Assembly: GCA_964581105.1 (NCBI GenBank)
Contig: CAZOMB010000004.1
Location: 1 to 64,000, forward strand
Length of the DNA: 64,000 nucleotides
Direction of reading: 5' to 3'
Source of the DNA: UBA10161 sp964581105
GTDB lineage: Archaea > Micrarchaeota > Micrarchaeia > Anstonellales > Anstonellaceae
In this document: in pieces, positions 1 to 8,790 of the stretch
How positions within the stretch are numbered: the first letter of the stretch is position 1
How the letters are laid out: each line of letters begins with the position of its first letter
The notes under the pieces: model-generated
Told to the model about the DNA's origin: nothing
Database searches by the model: none
The model's input: only the letters and a program-made list of their open reading frames with translations
Made by a program: the position numbers and the translations under genes

Positions 1-592
1 CCTCAGAAAGCAAACCAAGAAAAAAATAACAGTCATGCCAAACGGAGTTGACCTTAACCTTTTCAAGCCGAAAAAAAGCTACAAAAAGGCAAACTCGGTC
101 TGCTTTATTGGAAGGCTGGACAAGGACAAAGGAGCTGCAAGGATGCTTGAGTGCTCGTCATTTCCCATAATGTTCATAGGTCCTGAAGAGGGAAATGAAA
201 AACAAAACCTGCAAAGGCTTGGCTTGCGCCTCAAAAGGAAAGTGCTTTTCAGGAAAGCAAGCTTTGAGGCAATGCCCCATGAGTATGAGCATTGCAGGTA
301 TGTTGTCCTCCCATCAAAATATGAGGGCTTTCCCCTTACTTTGCTTGAGTCTGCGGCAATGAAGAGGCCTTTTGTTTCAACTGACGTTGGAGAAGTGAAA
401 AGAATATTGACAAGGCTTTTCAAAAAGCCTGAGAAGTTCATCCTAAGGCAACATTTACAGCAAAAAATATGGCAGCTTGAGAAAATGGACCTTGAAAAGG
501 AGATGGAATCAGCAAGAAAAAAGGCACATGCATATTCCTGGAAGGCAATCGCAAAAAAGCTGTCATTAATTTACAAAGAAGCGCTAAACTGA
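1..592 (+). CDS. GT4-family glycosyltransferase, C-terminal part (5' end outside window)
   Basis: The reading frame is open from the first bases of the window and enters the family-typical stretch VMPNGVDLNLFKP at the ATG at 35, so that ATG is internal and the gene starts upstream. What remains is the C-terminal GT-B Rossmann half that binds the sugar nucleotide. It contains VCFIGRLDKDKG, as at the start of such domains, and later a PSKYEGFPLTLLESAAM segment carrying the conserved Glu-x7-Glu arrangement of retaining GT4 enzymes. The sugar donor and acceptor cannot be told. The 3' end overlaps by 9 nt the convergent nucleotidyltransferase gene. Nearby flippase, mutase and nucleotidyltransferase genes suggest a role in cell-surface glycan synthesis. 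Confidence 0.85.
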   Translation, partial: LRKQTKKKITVMPNGVDLNLFKPKKSYKKANSVCFIGRLDKDKGAARMLECSSFPIMFIGPEEGNEKQNLQRLGLRLKRKVLFRKASFEAMPHEYEHCRYVVLPSKYEGFPLTLLESAAMKRPFVSTDVGEVKRILTRLFKKPEKFILRQHLQQKIWQLEKMDLEKEMESARKKAHAYSWKAIAKKLSLIYKEALN

Positions 593-1288
593 AAACAGGC
601 TACCTGCTTTTGCAAGTGATTCAAATGTGCCAATGTCAAGGAATTTCCCTTTTCCCTTGTAAACATAAAGCCCTTTTTTCCCAATAAGAAGATGAAAGCC
701 CTCTCTTTCCATTGAAAAGCTTTTTCCAAGCCTGCCCTTTTCAATTTGCCTGCAAAGAATATTGATTGCCCTTGGCTCAATCAAATAAGCGCCAGTATTG
801 AAAAGCCCTGTGCCCTTGCCCTGCTTTTCAAGAAACTGCTTTACCCTCATTGATTTTCCCAGCTTTATTTGCCCTTTTCCAATTAGCGAGCCTTTCATTG
901 CAAAAATCGTTGCAAGCGCTTTTTTCCTTTTATGGAACTTCAGGAACTTTTCTAAATCAAGGTCAATATATGTATCCCCATTCAGAACAAGGCATGTTTT
1001 CCTTATCTTTTGCCTTGCCATTGCAAGAGCGCCCCCTGTGCCAAGAGGCTTACTTTCCCTTGAATAGCTTATTCTCATTCCCCACTTTTTCCCTGTGCCG
1101 CAGTATTTTTTGATATCCTTGTGCCTGTATCCTGTGAGAAGCACTGCCTGTTTTATTCCTATTTTTGACAGCTTTTCAAGCAAATGCCCCAAAAAAGGCC
1201 TTTTGCCTATTTTCACAAGGGGCTTTGGCACCTTGTAAGTGATGGGCCTTAGGCGCTTTCCAAAGCCGCCTGCCAGTATTGCTGCCAT
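584..1288 (-). CDS. sugar-phosphate nucleotidyltransferase (HddC/GlmU-N-like)
   Basis: A 234-residue protein starting at the ATG at 1288, placed there because the family N-terminus (MAAILAGGFGKRLRP) begins there; an in-frame upstream extension to 1348 looks non-homologous. It has the nucleotide-binding loop GGFGKRLRP, the following KVPKPLVKIGKRPF segment, and LNGDTYIDLDL, the metal-binding Asp region. It should transfer NMP from an NTP to a sugar 1-phosphate. The spacing and wording of the motifs resemble heptose-1-phosphate guanylyltransferases and related enzymes, but the substrate is not determined. It lies convergent to the partial glycosyltransferase and divergent from the flippase gene, so it is probably its own transcription unit. 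Confidence 0.85.
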   Translation of the reverse strand: MAAILAGGFGKRLRPITYKVPKPLVKIGKRPFLGHLLEKLSKIGIKQAVLLTGYRHKDIKKYCGTGKKWGMRISYSRESKPLGTGGALAMARQKIRKTCLVLNGDTYIDLDLEKFLKFHKRKKALATIFAMKGSLIGKGQIKLGKSMRVKQFLEKQGKGTGLFNTGAYLIEPRAINILCRQIEKGRLGKSFSMEREGFHLLIGKKGLYVYKGKGKFLDIGTFESLAKAGSLFSV

Positions 1289-1397
1289 TGCCTTATGCGA
1301 AGGTTTTTTTTCGCTTGCCAGAAGATTACCTCTTCCTAAAAGCAGCATTAGTAACTTATTAAACTTGATGATTTGTAATAGTCAAGAGGCTTTGTAG

Positions 1398-3038
1398 ATG
1401 ATTGATGAAAAGGAGCTTGCAAGCCCAAAGGAAATAGCAAAGGGCACAGCCTTTAGCCTTGCAGGAACCATGGTTTTCAAGCTGTTTTCCTTTCTTTACA
1501 TAATATATATTGCGCGCGCAGTTTCACAAGGAGATATTGGCCTTTTTTGGCTTGCACTTGGGATAGTTGGGCTTATAGGCGCATGGAGGGACATTGGCCT
1601 TCCTGCTGCCCTGACAAGGTATGTGCCTTTTTATGAGAGCAAAAAGCAGGCAGGAAAAATACTCGGGCTTTTGTACTCGTCATACATTGTAACTATTGCA
1701 ACAGGCCTGCTTCTCACTGCATTGATGTGGCTTGGGGCTGAGCATATTGGTGCATTTTACCAAAACCCGCAGCTGGCAGATGCAATAAGGCTGATTTCAT
1801 CATTCATGCTTCTTGAGACTGTTTTCAGGGTCAATGTCAGCTATTTGCAAGGAAGGGCAGACATAAAGTCAATGCAGCTTTCGACAAACATACAAAATGT
1901 GCTGCGCTTTGCAATAACTGTCCTGTTTTTCCAGGTTTACGGAGTTTCGCTCTTCACCCTTATTGCAGCATTCCTGAGCTCTTACCTTATTGCAATACTT
2001 GTTTCTGCGATTTTTGTGCACAGGAAGGTAACAGATTTGCCAAAAAGCAAGGCAACACTTTCCGCAAATGAGCTTATCAGTGAAATTGCGCCTTTTGGGC
2101 TTATGCTAAGCGCTTTGCAGCTTCTTTGGACAATCAGCTCTTATGCTGACAGGGTCATCCTTGGCTATTTAATCCCCCCTCTTGAAGCAAGCTCTGCAGT
2201 TGCAATTTATTCAATGGCAGCGGCGCTTGCAATAAACATAATGGTATTTCCCGGGGCTGTTGGCTCTATTTTCATGCCAGTAATCTCCCGCATGTTTGGA
2301 AAAAATGACCTTGACTCAATGAGAAAGACGATGGGAACAGCGCAACGCTGGGTGCTTTTGCTCACTATTCCTGTTGCAATTGTAATGGTTGCATTTTCAG
2401 GGGAGATGATTTCCACCTTTTACGGAAGCGCATATTCCCCAGGCTCGATGGTAATGGCAATAATGGTGCTTGGCTTGCTTTGCTCTGCATTTGTTTATGC
2501 AATAATGCTGACCCTTGCAGGCATGAGGCTTGTAAAACTTGAGCTTAAGGTTGCCCTGATTGCAGGCATAAGCAATGTTGTGCTTGACTTTTTGCTTATA
2601 CCCTATTTTGGCATTGAGGGCGCTGCAGCAGCATTTGCAATAAGCCTTTCCATATCTGCCATTCTCTTTAGCCATTATGGGTGGAAAGTCATAAAGTTCA
2701 GGACCCCGCCGGGCATTTATAGATTGTTTGCTGCAGGCGCAATAACCCTTGTTGCAGTATTGCTGCTAAAGCCAGCATTTGCATATGCTGCAACCCAGCT
2801 TCCTGCAATACAAATACAAGGGCTGCAGCAGTATTTTGCAAAAATACTTTACCTCGCACTTCTTGGAGTGGTTTCCCTGCTCTCGTCAATTGTTTTTGCT
2901 GCCCTTGCAATTGCCTTCAAGTGCTTTGAGGAACAGGATGCCACACTTGCGAAAAAGTTCTGCAAAAAGGCAAGAATCCCGAAGTTTGCAGCCAAACTTA
3001 TTGAAACAGCGCTTCTGAAAGGGGTTGCAAATAAATAG
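1398..3038 (+). CDS. polysaccharide/oligosaccharide-lipid flippase (MATE/PST family)
   Basis: A 546-residue integral membrane protein with about 12-14 hydrophobic segments spread over the whole length. The N-terminus (KEIAKGTAFSLAGTMVFKLF) is characteristic of Wzx/RfbX-type flippases that move lipid-linked sugars across the membrane. A family-typical SYADRVILGYL segment sits near residue 250. In archaea such proteins are linked to N-glycosylation or polysaccharide export. The neighbouring sugar-nucleotide genes fit that role, but the transported lipid-linked sugar cannot be read from sequence. A TATA-like cttattaaac lies about 40 nt upstream of the start. Confidence 0.85.
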   Translation: MIDEKELASPKEIAKGTAFSLAGTMVFKLFSFLYIIYIARAVSQGDIGLFWLALGIVGLIGAWRDIGLPAALTRYVPFYESKKQAGKILGLLYSSYIVTIATGLLLTALMWLGAEHIGAFYQNPQLADAIRLISSFMLLETVFRVNVSYLQGRADIKSMQLSTNIQNVLRFAITVLFFQVYGVSLFTLIAAFLSSYLIAILVSAIFVHRKVTDLPKSKATLSANELISEIAPFGLMLSALQLLWTISSYADRVILGYLIPPLEASSAVAIYSMAAALAINIMVFPGAVGSIFMPVISRMFGKNDLDSMRKTMGTAQRWVLLLTIPVAIVMVAFSGEMISTFYGSAYSPGSMVMAIMVLGLLCSAFVYAIMLTLAGMRLVKLELKVALIAGISNVVLDFLLIPYFGIEGAAAAFAISLSISAILFSHYGWKVIKFRTPPGIYRLFAAGAITLVAVLLLKPAFAYAATQLPAIQIQGLQQYFAKILYLALLGVVSLLSSIVFAALAIAFKCFEEQDATLAKKFCKKARIPKFAAKLIETALLKGVANK

Positions 3039-3053
3039 CAAAGGCAAGCGCAC

Positions 3054-3063
3054 TATATTTATA
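3054..3063 (+). promoter_or_regulatory. TATA box of the phosphohexomutase gene
   Basis: The sequence tatatttata is centred about 27 nt upstream of the ATG at 3085, giving a leaderless mRNA. This decides the start: an in-frame upstream codon at 3025 lies before the box and inside the end of the flippase gene. Confidence 0.6.
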
Positions 3064-3084
3064 ACATTGCACAAAACCTGTTAC

Positions 3085-4449
3085 ATGGCTTTATTTGGAA
3101 CGAATGGGGTGCGCGGAAAGCTTGATGTTCTCACCCCCGGCCTTGCATTTGACCTTGCTTCTTCATTTGCCAGCCTGCAAAAGGGAAAAGAGCTTGTTTT
3201 GGCAATGGACATGAGAAAAACAAGTTCAATGATGCACTCTGCTGCAAAGGCAGGGATTCTTTCAGCTGGAAAAGATGTTCTTGACTTGGGGCTTGCCTCA
3301 TCCCCTGTTTCTGAATACTTTCTTTCAAAAAGCCCTGCCTGCGGGCTGATAATAGTAACTGCATCTCACAATGCCCCTGAATGGAATGCCCTGAAGTTTG
3401 TTGATGAAAACGGGGTTGCAATTTCACGCGAAAGAGGAGTTGTGATAGAAAAAATGGCGCTTGCAAAAAACTATTCAAAAGCAGGGTGGAAAACCGTTGG
3501 AAAAACATCTGCTTGCAGCACAGCAACGCATGACCACTCATCAGCAGTGCTAAAGGCGGTTGATTCAGAAAAAATAAGGAAAAAAAACCTGAAAATTGCA
3601 CTTGACTTTGGCAATGGCACCTCTGTCCTTTCAAAAAAGGTATTTGAGTCTCTTGGCTGTGAAATAGTTTTGCTCAATGGCAAGCTTGACGGAACTTTTC
3701 CAGGAAGGCCATCAGAGCCATCTGAGCAGAATGTACAGGAACTTTGCAAAGAGGTTGCCAAAGAATCTGCTGATTTTGGGGTTGCATGGGACGGCGACTC
3801 TGACAGGGTAATATTTGTTGACGAAAAGGGAAAATGGATTGTTGGTGACAAGGGGTTTGCAATATCTGCCAAAAAAGCATGCAAAGAAGATAAGGGAAAG
3901 GAAAAATTTGTTGTCACAACAGTTGCAACCAGCAGGGCAGTTGAAGAGGCATGCAAACCCTTTGGGGCAAAGACAGTTTATACAAAAGTAGGTGCCCCAT
4001 ATTTATCAGAAAAAATGCATGAACTGGGAAAAAAGGCAGCAAGCGGAGGAGAAGAGGTAGGTGGAATAATCTGGCCTGGCTTTTCAATTGCAAAGGACGG
4101 GATATTTGCAGCTGCAAAAATTGCTGAAATGGTCTGCGATTCCCCTCTTTCACAGCTTGTTTCAGAGCTTCCAATTTACTATAACTCAAAATGCGTGCTA
4201 AAAGTTTCACCAGAAAAAAAGAATGTGGTCCTTTTGGCTGCACAAAACCATGCAAAGCAGATGAAGGGCAAAATAACCTCAGTTGACGGAGTAAGGATAG
4301 ATACTGATGGAGGATGGGCAATTGTCCGAGCCTCTGGAACTGAAAATGCCATAAGAATATTTGCAGAAGCCAAAACAATAAAGGCTTCTGAAAAACTGAT
4401 GCAAGAATTCAAAAAAGTTGCTGAAGAGGAGCTCAGCAAATCCCCTTAG
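3085..4449 (+). CDS. glmM: phosphoglucosamine/phosphomannomutase family enzyme
   Basis: A 454-residue alpha-D-phosphohexomutase. It begins MALFGTNGVRG, the GlmM-like N-terminus. It has the phosphoserine loop VTASHNAPEWN (catalytic Ser94), the metal loop DGDSDR (Asp236, Asp238, Asp240) and the phosphate-binding C-terminal RASGTENAIRI. It should interconvert glucosamine 6- and 1-phosphate, or the mannose/glucose equivalents, feeding UDP-GlcNAc or other nucleotide sugars. Archaeal GlmM-type and phosphomannomutase-type enzymes are hard to separate by sequence, so the substrate is uncertain. It follows the flippase gene closely but has its own TATA box. Its 3' end overlaps a convergent small gene by 17 nt. 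Confidence 0.88.
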   Translation: MALFGTNGVRGKLDVLTPGLAFDLASSFASLQKGKELVLAMDMRKTSSMMHSAAKAGILSAGKDVLDLGLASSPVSEYFLSKSPACGLIIVTASHNAPEWNALKFVDENGVAISRERGVVIEKMALAKNYSKAGWKTVGKTSACSTATHDHSSAVLKAVDSEKIRKKNLKIALDFGNGTSVLSKKVFESLGCEIVLLNGKLDGTFPGRPSEPSEQNVQELCKEVAKESADFGVAWDGDSDRVIFVDEKGKWIVGDKGFAISAKKACKEDKGKEKFVVTTVATSRAVEEACKPFGAKTVYTKVGAPYLSEKMHELGKKAASGGEEVGGIIWPGFSIAKDGIFAAAKIAEMVCDSPLSQLVSELPIYYNSKCVLKVSPEKKNVVLLAAQNHAKQMKGKITSVDGVRIDTDGGWAIVRASGTENAIRIFAEAKTIKASEKLMQEFKKVAEEELSKSP

Positions 4450-4762
4450 GGCTTTTGAGTTCAACCTCTTTTTCCCCAGCGCCAATTTCTTTTTCAAGAT
4501 TTTGGGCTTTTGTTGATGCATATTCACACAGCTTTCCCTGTTCAACACTCTTTATAATCTCTGAAACATCTAGGGGCATGTCGAAAAATCTGCCAGCATT
4601 TTCTCCCTTATTTGCAAGCCCAATTCTTCTCAGGGCGAGTATTGCCATTTTTGCGTCTTGCTCAACATCTTCGCTGTCCCTCTGCTCAAGATTTCTTTTT
4701 GCTATGTTTTTCAGTATTCTTGCAACCTGGGCTTTTTTCTGGCTAATTGTTTTGTTTATCAT
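4433..4762 (-). CDS. hypothetical protein
   Basis: A 109-residue protein without recognised domain, rich in charged residues and predicted mostly helical. The start at 4762 (MINKTISQ) is preferred over the in-frame GTG at 4798, because a gaggaagtga purine-rich ribosome-binding stretch lies just upstream of it. The N-terminal half (KKAQVARILKNIAKRNLEQRD) is basic and amphipathic. It is the second gene of a two-gene minus-strand unit; the upstream partner ends 16 nt before this start, so the two are probably co-translated. No function can be assigned. Confidence 0.6.
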   Translation of the reverse strand: MINKTISQKKAQVARILKNIAKRNLEQRDSEDVEQDAKMAILALRRIGLANKGENAGRFFDMPLDVSEIIKSVEQGKLCEYASTKAQNLEKEIGAGEKEVELKSPKGIC

Positions 4763-4778
4763 AAAAATCACTTCCTCT

Positions 4779-5219
4779 TCAGCAAAAAGAAGAAGCACTT
4801 GCAGAGGTAAGCGATTGTTTTTCTCCTGTCAGGATTTCAAAGTGCTTAAACTCCTCAGAGACCTTAAAGACGAACATTGAAAAGTTCAAAACAATGGAGT
4901 GATTCTCATCCAAAACATCGCTTCCATTGTTCTTTGCATAGGTTTGTGCATCTTTGATTTTTACTTCAACAGAAGCACAAAGCTCTTCTAGGTCATGCCC
5001 TGCTGTTTTGACAAGTGCCCCGCCAGATATGTGCTTTTTCACCTTTGGAATTGCCCCATCACGGAGGATTTCTTTCAACTCTTCAGCGTAACCTATGAAA
5101 TCCTTTATGCTAACTCTTGAGCCAAGCTTATCCTGAATTTCATACAGTTTTTGGATATGCGGCCTAAATTTGAATGCACCGTTTTTGCTGAACGGACTGA
5201 TTTTGTTTTTGGTTTTCAT
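4779..5219 (-). CDS. hypothetical protein, first gene of a two-gene unit
   Basis: A 146-residue soluble protein with no recognised family. It is helical and charged, begins with a basic stretch (MKTKNKISPFSKNGAFKF) and has no signal peptide or membrane segment. It precedes the 109-residue gene on the same strand. An A/T-rich stretch, possibly a TATA element, lies upstream near 5253-5263. The intergenic region of about 80 nt is shared with the divergent ACT-domain gene. Confidence 0.6.
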   Translation of the reverse strand: MKTKNKISPFSKNGAFKFRPHIQKLYEIQDKLGSRVSIKDFIGYAEELKEILRDGAIPKVKKHISGGALVKTAGHDLEELCASVEVKIKDAQTYAKNNGSDVLDENHSIVLNFSMFVFKVSEEFKHFEILTGEKQSLTSASASSFC

Positions 5220-5269
5220 ACTATCACTATTTTCATGTGCTTAATGGTTGAAGCATATGATATGACCTC

Positions 5270-5278
5270 TTTTTAAAC
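5270..5278 (+). promoter_or_regulatory. TATA box of the ACT-domain gene
   Basis: The sequence tttttaaac is centred about 27 nt upstream of the ATG at 5301, consistent with a leaderless transcript and with rejecting the upstream TTG at 5283 as start. Confidence 0.5.
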
Positions 5279-5300
5279 ATTATTGCACAGAAATATACAT

Positions 5301-5798
5301 ATGCTCAGATACCTTGAAGAGCACTTTGCAGGCCAGAGGGCAAAGCTGAAGGTTATTGCCTCTCTTCTTAGGCTTGGGATAAGGGTTGACATCAAGGGAA
5401 AGCTTTATTGCGACCAAATAGAGCTTGCTCCAGCAAAGGTTGCAAGAGCCCTTGAAGTGGACAGAAGGGTTGTTATAGAAACTGCAAAGGAAATTGCAGG
5501 CAATGAAAACCTAATGAAGGTATTTGAAGGAATGACCCCTATTGCCAATGTCTCACGCGCTGCAAAGCTGCTTGGCCATGATGTAATAGAAATCAATGCT
5601 GACCCAAATTCCATAGGAGTCGTAAAAAAGGTCTCATCTGTTCTTGCAAAAAACGGAGTAAAGATAAGGCAGATTATTGCTGATGACCCTGACTTATACC
5701 CAGAACCAAAGCTTAGCATAGTTGTTGAGGGAAAACTGCCCCAAAAGGCGCTGTCTTCGCTTCGTGAACTGAAGCTCCAGGCAATTTCACTTAAATAG
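5301..5798 (+). CDS. ACT-domain protein, putative amino-acid metabolism regulator
   Basis: A 165-residue protein. The N-terminal half has a helix-turn-helix-like stretch (APAKVARALEVDRRVVIETA). The C-terminal half (from about residue 85) reads as a ligand-binding ACT domain, with the alternating pattern VVKKVSSVLAKNGVKIRQII followed by a KLSIVVEGKLP strand. This matches in outline the archaeal family annotated as predicted regulators of amino acid metabolism containing an ACT domain; that naming is from memory of the family. The start is the ATG at 5301, set by the TATA box. The next gene begins 21 nt downstream, so the two could be co-transcribed. Confidence 0.65.
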   Translation: MLRYLEEHFAGQRAKLKVIASLLRLGIRVDIKGKLYCDQIELAPAKVARALEVDRRVVIETAKEIAGNENLMKVFEGMTPIANVSRAAKLLGHDVIEINADPNSIGVVKKVSSVLAKNGVKIRQIIADDPDLYPEPKLSIVVEGKLPQKALSSLRELKLQAISLK

Positions 5799-5819
5799 CT
5801 TATCAGGCATAGTGGTTTT

Positions 5820-6524
5820 ATGACAAAAGCAATTGTACTTTGTGGAGGCATGGGCACAAGGCTGCGCCCATATACATATACAATGCCAAAGCCAATGCTA
5901 CCAATAGGGAAAAAGCCAATACTCGAATATGTACTTAACAACATCAAAAGGGCAGGCATAACAGAGGTTTACCTTACTGTTGGCTACCTTCATGAGCAGA
6001 TAGAAAAATATTTTGGCAATGGGAAAAAGCTTGGCATGAAGATACACTATTCTGTTGAAAAGAAAAGCATGGGCACAGCAGGCTCAATACTGCCCCTAAA
6101 AGGCAATTTCACTGGCACATTTGTTGTGAAAATGGGAGACCACTTCTCAAATGCAGACATAAGAAAGATTGTTGACTTCCACAAAAAGAAAGGAGGGATT
6201 GCAACAGTTGCGCTGAACAAGAAAGGCGTCCCCATTGAGTACGGGGTTGCAGACATGAAAAATAATCAGATTGTTCGCTTTCGGGAAAAGCCAATAATAG
6301 AAAACCTGGTAAACGCTGGAATCTATGTGCTTGAGCCAAAAATATTCAATTACATAAAAGAGGGAGAGGACTTTGCGCGTGACGTTTTCCCAAGGCTTTT
6401 GGAAAAAAGGGAAAAGGTCTTTGGATTTGTTTTCTCAGACTATTGGCTTGACATTGGAAGGACCACAGACTATGAGCAGATAAACCATCTTATGAGCATA
6501 ATTGACCTGAAAAAAAAGGGATAG
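5820..6524 (+). CDS. nucleoside-diphospho-sugar pyrophosphorylase
   Basis: A 234-residue nucleotidyltransferase with the signature loop CGGMGTRLRPYTYTMPKPM at residues 8-26, VVKMGDHFSNADI (metal-binding Asp), REKPIIENLVNAGIYV (conserved lysine and Asn-Ala-Gly) and SDYWLDIGRTTDYEQ near the C-terminus. This is the arrangement of mannose-1-phosphate guanylyltransferases and glucose-1-phosphate thymidylyl/uridylyltransferases without the C-terminal beta-helix domain. It makes an activated sugar for glycan synthesis; base and sugar cannot be assigned. It is only distantly related to the minus-strand enzyme near 1 kb. Confidence 0.85.
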   Translation: MTKAIVLCGGMGTRLRPYTYTMPKPMLPIGKKPILEYVLNNIKRAGITEVYLTVGYLHEQIEKYFGNGKKLGMKIHYSVEKKSMGTAGSILPLKGNFTGTFVVKMGDHFSNADIRKIVDFHKKKGGIATVALNKKGVPIEYGVADMKNNQIVRFREKPIIENLVNAGIYVLEPKIFNYIKEGEDFARDVFPRLLEKREKVFGFVFSDYWLDIGRTTDYEQINHLMSIIDLKKKG

Positions 6525-6567
6525 GTTTAAAACAACTTTTGCCAGAATCTGCAACTGTGTGGTTCTA

Positions 6568-7119
6568 ATGGTAAATCCTGCTTTGAAAGACCAAAGAGAA
6601 ATCAGATGCGGCAGCCATCCAACAGTCTTGGCAAAGACTTTCAAGAAATTCAAACTCATGACCTTTAAAGGAAAATATGCAACTGACGAAAGCCTCACAA
6701 CATTTAACTTTAGATTAATATTTGATCAAAACTATGGATTTGAGAGCCAGTATGACTCTGATCGCGTCCTTCTTTTGCTTGGCAAAAGGGATAAAATGCT
6801 GATAAAAGGAGGTATTGAAAAAATGAACAAGACTGCGCCTATTCCGAAAGGGGCGAGAAAACTTCTTCTTAGGGGGAGATGCTATCAGGCAAAAGGAATA
6901 GGAAAACTTTATGTTTTCGAGTATTCTGATGATTTTGATAAGATGTTCATGCAAGCTGGAAAAAGGAATGGAAACCCGCATATAATTGTCAATGATTGTC
7001 TTATTGTTCCGACAAGCCAAAAGGCAAGCAATTATGCAGATGGACTTGGCAACTTGCTGACAAACGGGACGATTAATGAATTTTTTGTTTCTGCCCTGCC
7101 CTCAATGCAAAAGGCATGA
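6568..7119 (+). CDS. hypothetical protein
   Basis: A 183-residue soluble protein, mixed alpha/beta, with no recognised family. The ATG at 6568 is chosen; a GTG at 6559 in the same frame is also possible, because the TATA-like ggtttaaaac (6524-6533) would put transcription start near 6555. It contains basic stretches (KTFKKFKLMTFKGK) and hydrophobic strand-like segments (RVLLLLGKRDKMLIKGG). It is not clearly linked to its neighbours and is convergent to the Cys-rich gene downstream. Confidence 0.6.
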   Translation: MVNPALKDQREIRCGSHPTVLAKTFKKFKLMTFKGKYATDESLTTFNFRLIFDQNYGFESQYDSDRVLLLLGKRDKMLIKGGIEKMNKTAPIPKGARKLLLRGRCYQAKGIGKLYVFEYSDDFDKMFMQAGKRNGNPHIIVNDCLIVPTSQKASNYADGLGNLLTNGTINEFFVSALPSMQKA

Positions 7120-7134
7120 ATTAGGCTAGATTCT

Positions 7135-8727
7135 TCATCTGTAACAGCCAATATTGTATATGTCAAGTGAAACGTCCTTTTTCCTCTCAAGCTCGCCGGC
7201 TATCTGCGAAAGCAATGACTTTTTTATTTGTGAATATTTTGAAGGCTCAATTGGAGCATTTCCTATTGCGCGCTTCAGGTTTTTTGCATTAAAGCAAAAC
7301 ATTGCATCCTGCATGTTTTCGCAGTTGTGGGAAAAGTAAATGTCAGAGCTTTTTTCGCATGAATCGACTTCAAATGCCCTGGTAAGCCTGTTTGAGTAAA
7401 AGGCCCTCATGCAAAATGATGACTCCCATGTTGCGCATGAGCCAAACATGTTTTCAGAGTGCCTTGCCCACCAGCTGTATGCACATTTTTTCGAATAAAC
7501 CACTGCTGATGCCTTGTAGCAGCTTTCTGAGTAGTGGTAGTTTGAACAGTCAATCAGGTTTATGTTTTCCCCTACCTGGTTGTCAAGGCTGATAAAGCAT
7601 ACCCTGTTCAGCACGTTTGCAAGAACACCAAGGTCAAGCGAGACAGACTCTGCCTTTTCAGTACCTATAGCCAGCTTTCCGACCTTTTCAAGCTCACCCT
7701 CTGTTGCAGCCCTGTCTTTTACATTATAGCTCTTAAATATGGGGGCCAAGTAGCCAGTAAAAAGAACCTGCTGGTTGCTAAAAGCTGATTTTGCAGCCAT
7801 ATCAACATACACATGCTTTAGCAGGAATTTTGAATAAGAGTCTATTCCTGACAGTTCCCTCCCAAGCAAAAGAGAGCTTGTCCTTGAAAATGCCTTTTCT
7901 ATTGGCAGGGTGCTTTTGCCCTCTTGCTTTTGCCCTGTGCCCTCAAGCTTTGTTTCCATTGGCAAATCTGAGCAGCTTTGCACAATGTCAAAAAGAGAGA
8001 ATATACTTTTGCCTTTTTCAAGCTTCAAAGCCATTTCAGAGAGAAGCCTTGCTTTTATTGCAAGGTATTTTTCCTTTGGCATCTCCTGGTTTCCTATTGC
8101 ATACTGTTTGTTCCTTGCACCAAAGCAAAACATGCAGTTTTGGCAGTTCTGGCACCTGTTGCAATAATAGCAGTCAGACAGGTTTGCACAGCTGTGGCAC
8201 TCAAAGCAGCGCATGTTCTTGTACCCGTCTGAGCAGCGCATTATGTGCGATGAATTGCCATCCCCATAAGTGCCAAACTCATACTCGCTGCTCCTTATGA
8301 ATTTTGAGTAGGCAATGTGCTTTGAGTCTGAAACTATTGCAGAGCCAAAAACATAGTGGCTGTCAATGACATTTGCAGAAGCCTCAATGAATTTTGAATT
8401 TCCCAAAATTACATTGCCAGTATAGCAGAGCCTCTCTTTCAGCGCGCCTAAAATTGAATCTATGTCCTTTGCCTCGTTTAAGCAAATAGGCTGGAATTTT
8501 TTCTCAAAATCAAGCTCTTCAAAGCTTGCAAAGCAAGCCCCTTTGCAATAGTCATTTATTCCAAGGCAGACTTTTTTTCCTGAAGAGGCTGATTTTTCCT
8601 CTCTCAGAGAGCCGGTGTGCTCTGAAAGCCACCCCTCATAATCAGTAAGCTCGCCTAGCTCCTTTCCAAAAACAACCCTGCAGGTTGACTTGAATGTCCT
8701 GTTTATTGCATCATATGCTGCTCCCAT
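7135..8727 (-). CDS. duplicated Cys-rich protein, possible beta-helix fold
   Basis: A 530-residue protein built from two related halves. Each half ends in a similar block: the first has CYYCNRCQNCQNCMFCFGAR followed by an IGNQEMPKEKY element; the second has NCENMQDAMFCFNAKNLKRA followed by IGNAPIEPSKY. Both then continue into a basic helix (KARLLSEM versus KKSLLSQI). Upstream of each block are short repeated strand-like motifs (DSHYVFGSAIVSDSKHIAYS), suggesting a right-handed beta-helix. The first half keeps many CxxC pairs that could bind zinc; the second has lost most. I recall similar tails in proteins of candidate-phylum bacteria, but cannot name a function. The start is the ATG at 8727; an in-frame TTG at 8736 is less likely. 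Confidence 0.75.
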   Translation of the reverse strand: MGAAYDAINRTFKSTCRVVFGKELGELTDYEGWLSEHTGSLREEKSASSGKKVCLGINDYCKGACFASFEELDFEKKFQPICLNEAKDIDSILGALKERLCYTGNVILGNSKFIEASANVIDSHYVFGSAIVSDSKHIAYSKFIRSSEYEFGTYGDGNSSHIMRCSDGYKNMRCFECHSCANLSDCYYCNRCQNCQNCMFCFGARNKQYAIGNQEMPKEKYLAIKARLLSEMALKLEKGKSIFSLFDIVQSCSDLPMETKLEGTGQKQEGKSTLPIEKAFSRTSSLLLGRELSGIDSYSKFLLKHVYVDMAAKSAFSNQQVLFTGYLAPIFKSYNVKDRAATEGELEKVGKLAIGTEKAESVSLDLGVLANVLNRVCFISLDNQVGENINLIDCSNYHYSESCYKASAVVYSKKCAYSWWARHSENMFGSCATWESSFCMRAFYSNRLTRAFEVDSCEKSSDIYFSHNCENMQDAMFCFNAKNLKRAIGNAPIEPSKYSQIKKSLLSQIAGELERKKDVSLDIYNIGCYR

Positions 8728-8790
8728 GTTTACCAATAGAATATGGAATGGGCAGAATAAAATAATAACATGGGCATATGCCCTGTTTGC

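Noticed and set aside
79..441. Long minus-strand open frame opposite the partial glycosyltransferase
   Set aside because: It is the antisense shadow of a clear GT-B domain; its product is Ser/Phe/Leu-rich, as expected for such shadows, and has no family.
3471..3956. 161-codon minus-strand frame inside the phosphohexomutase gene
   Set aside because: The plus strand carries all catalytic motifs of the mutase; the opposite frame has low-complexity composition and no promoter.
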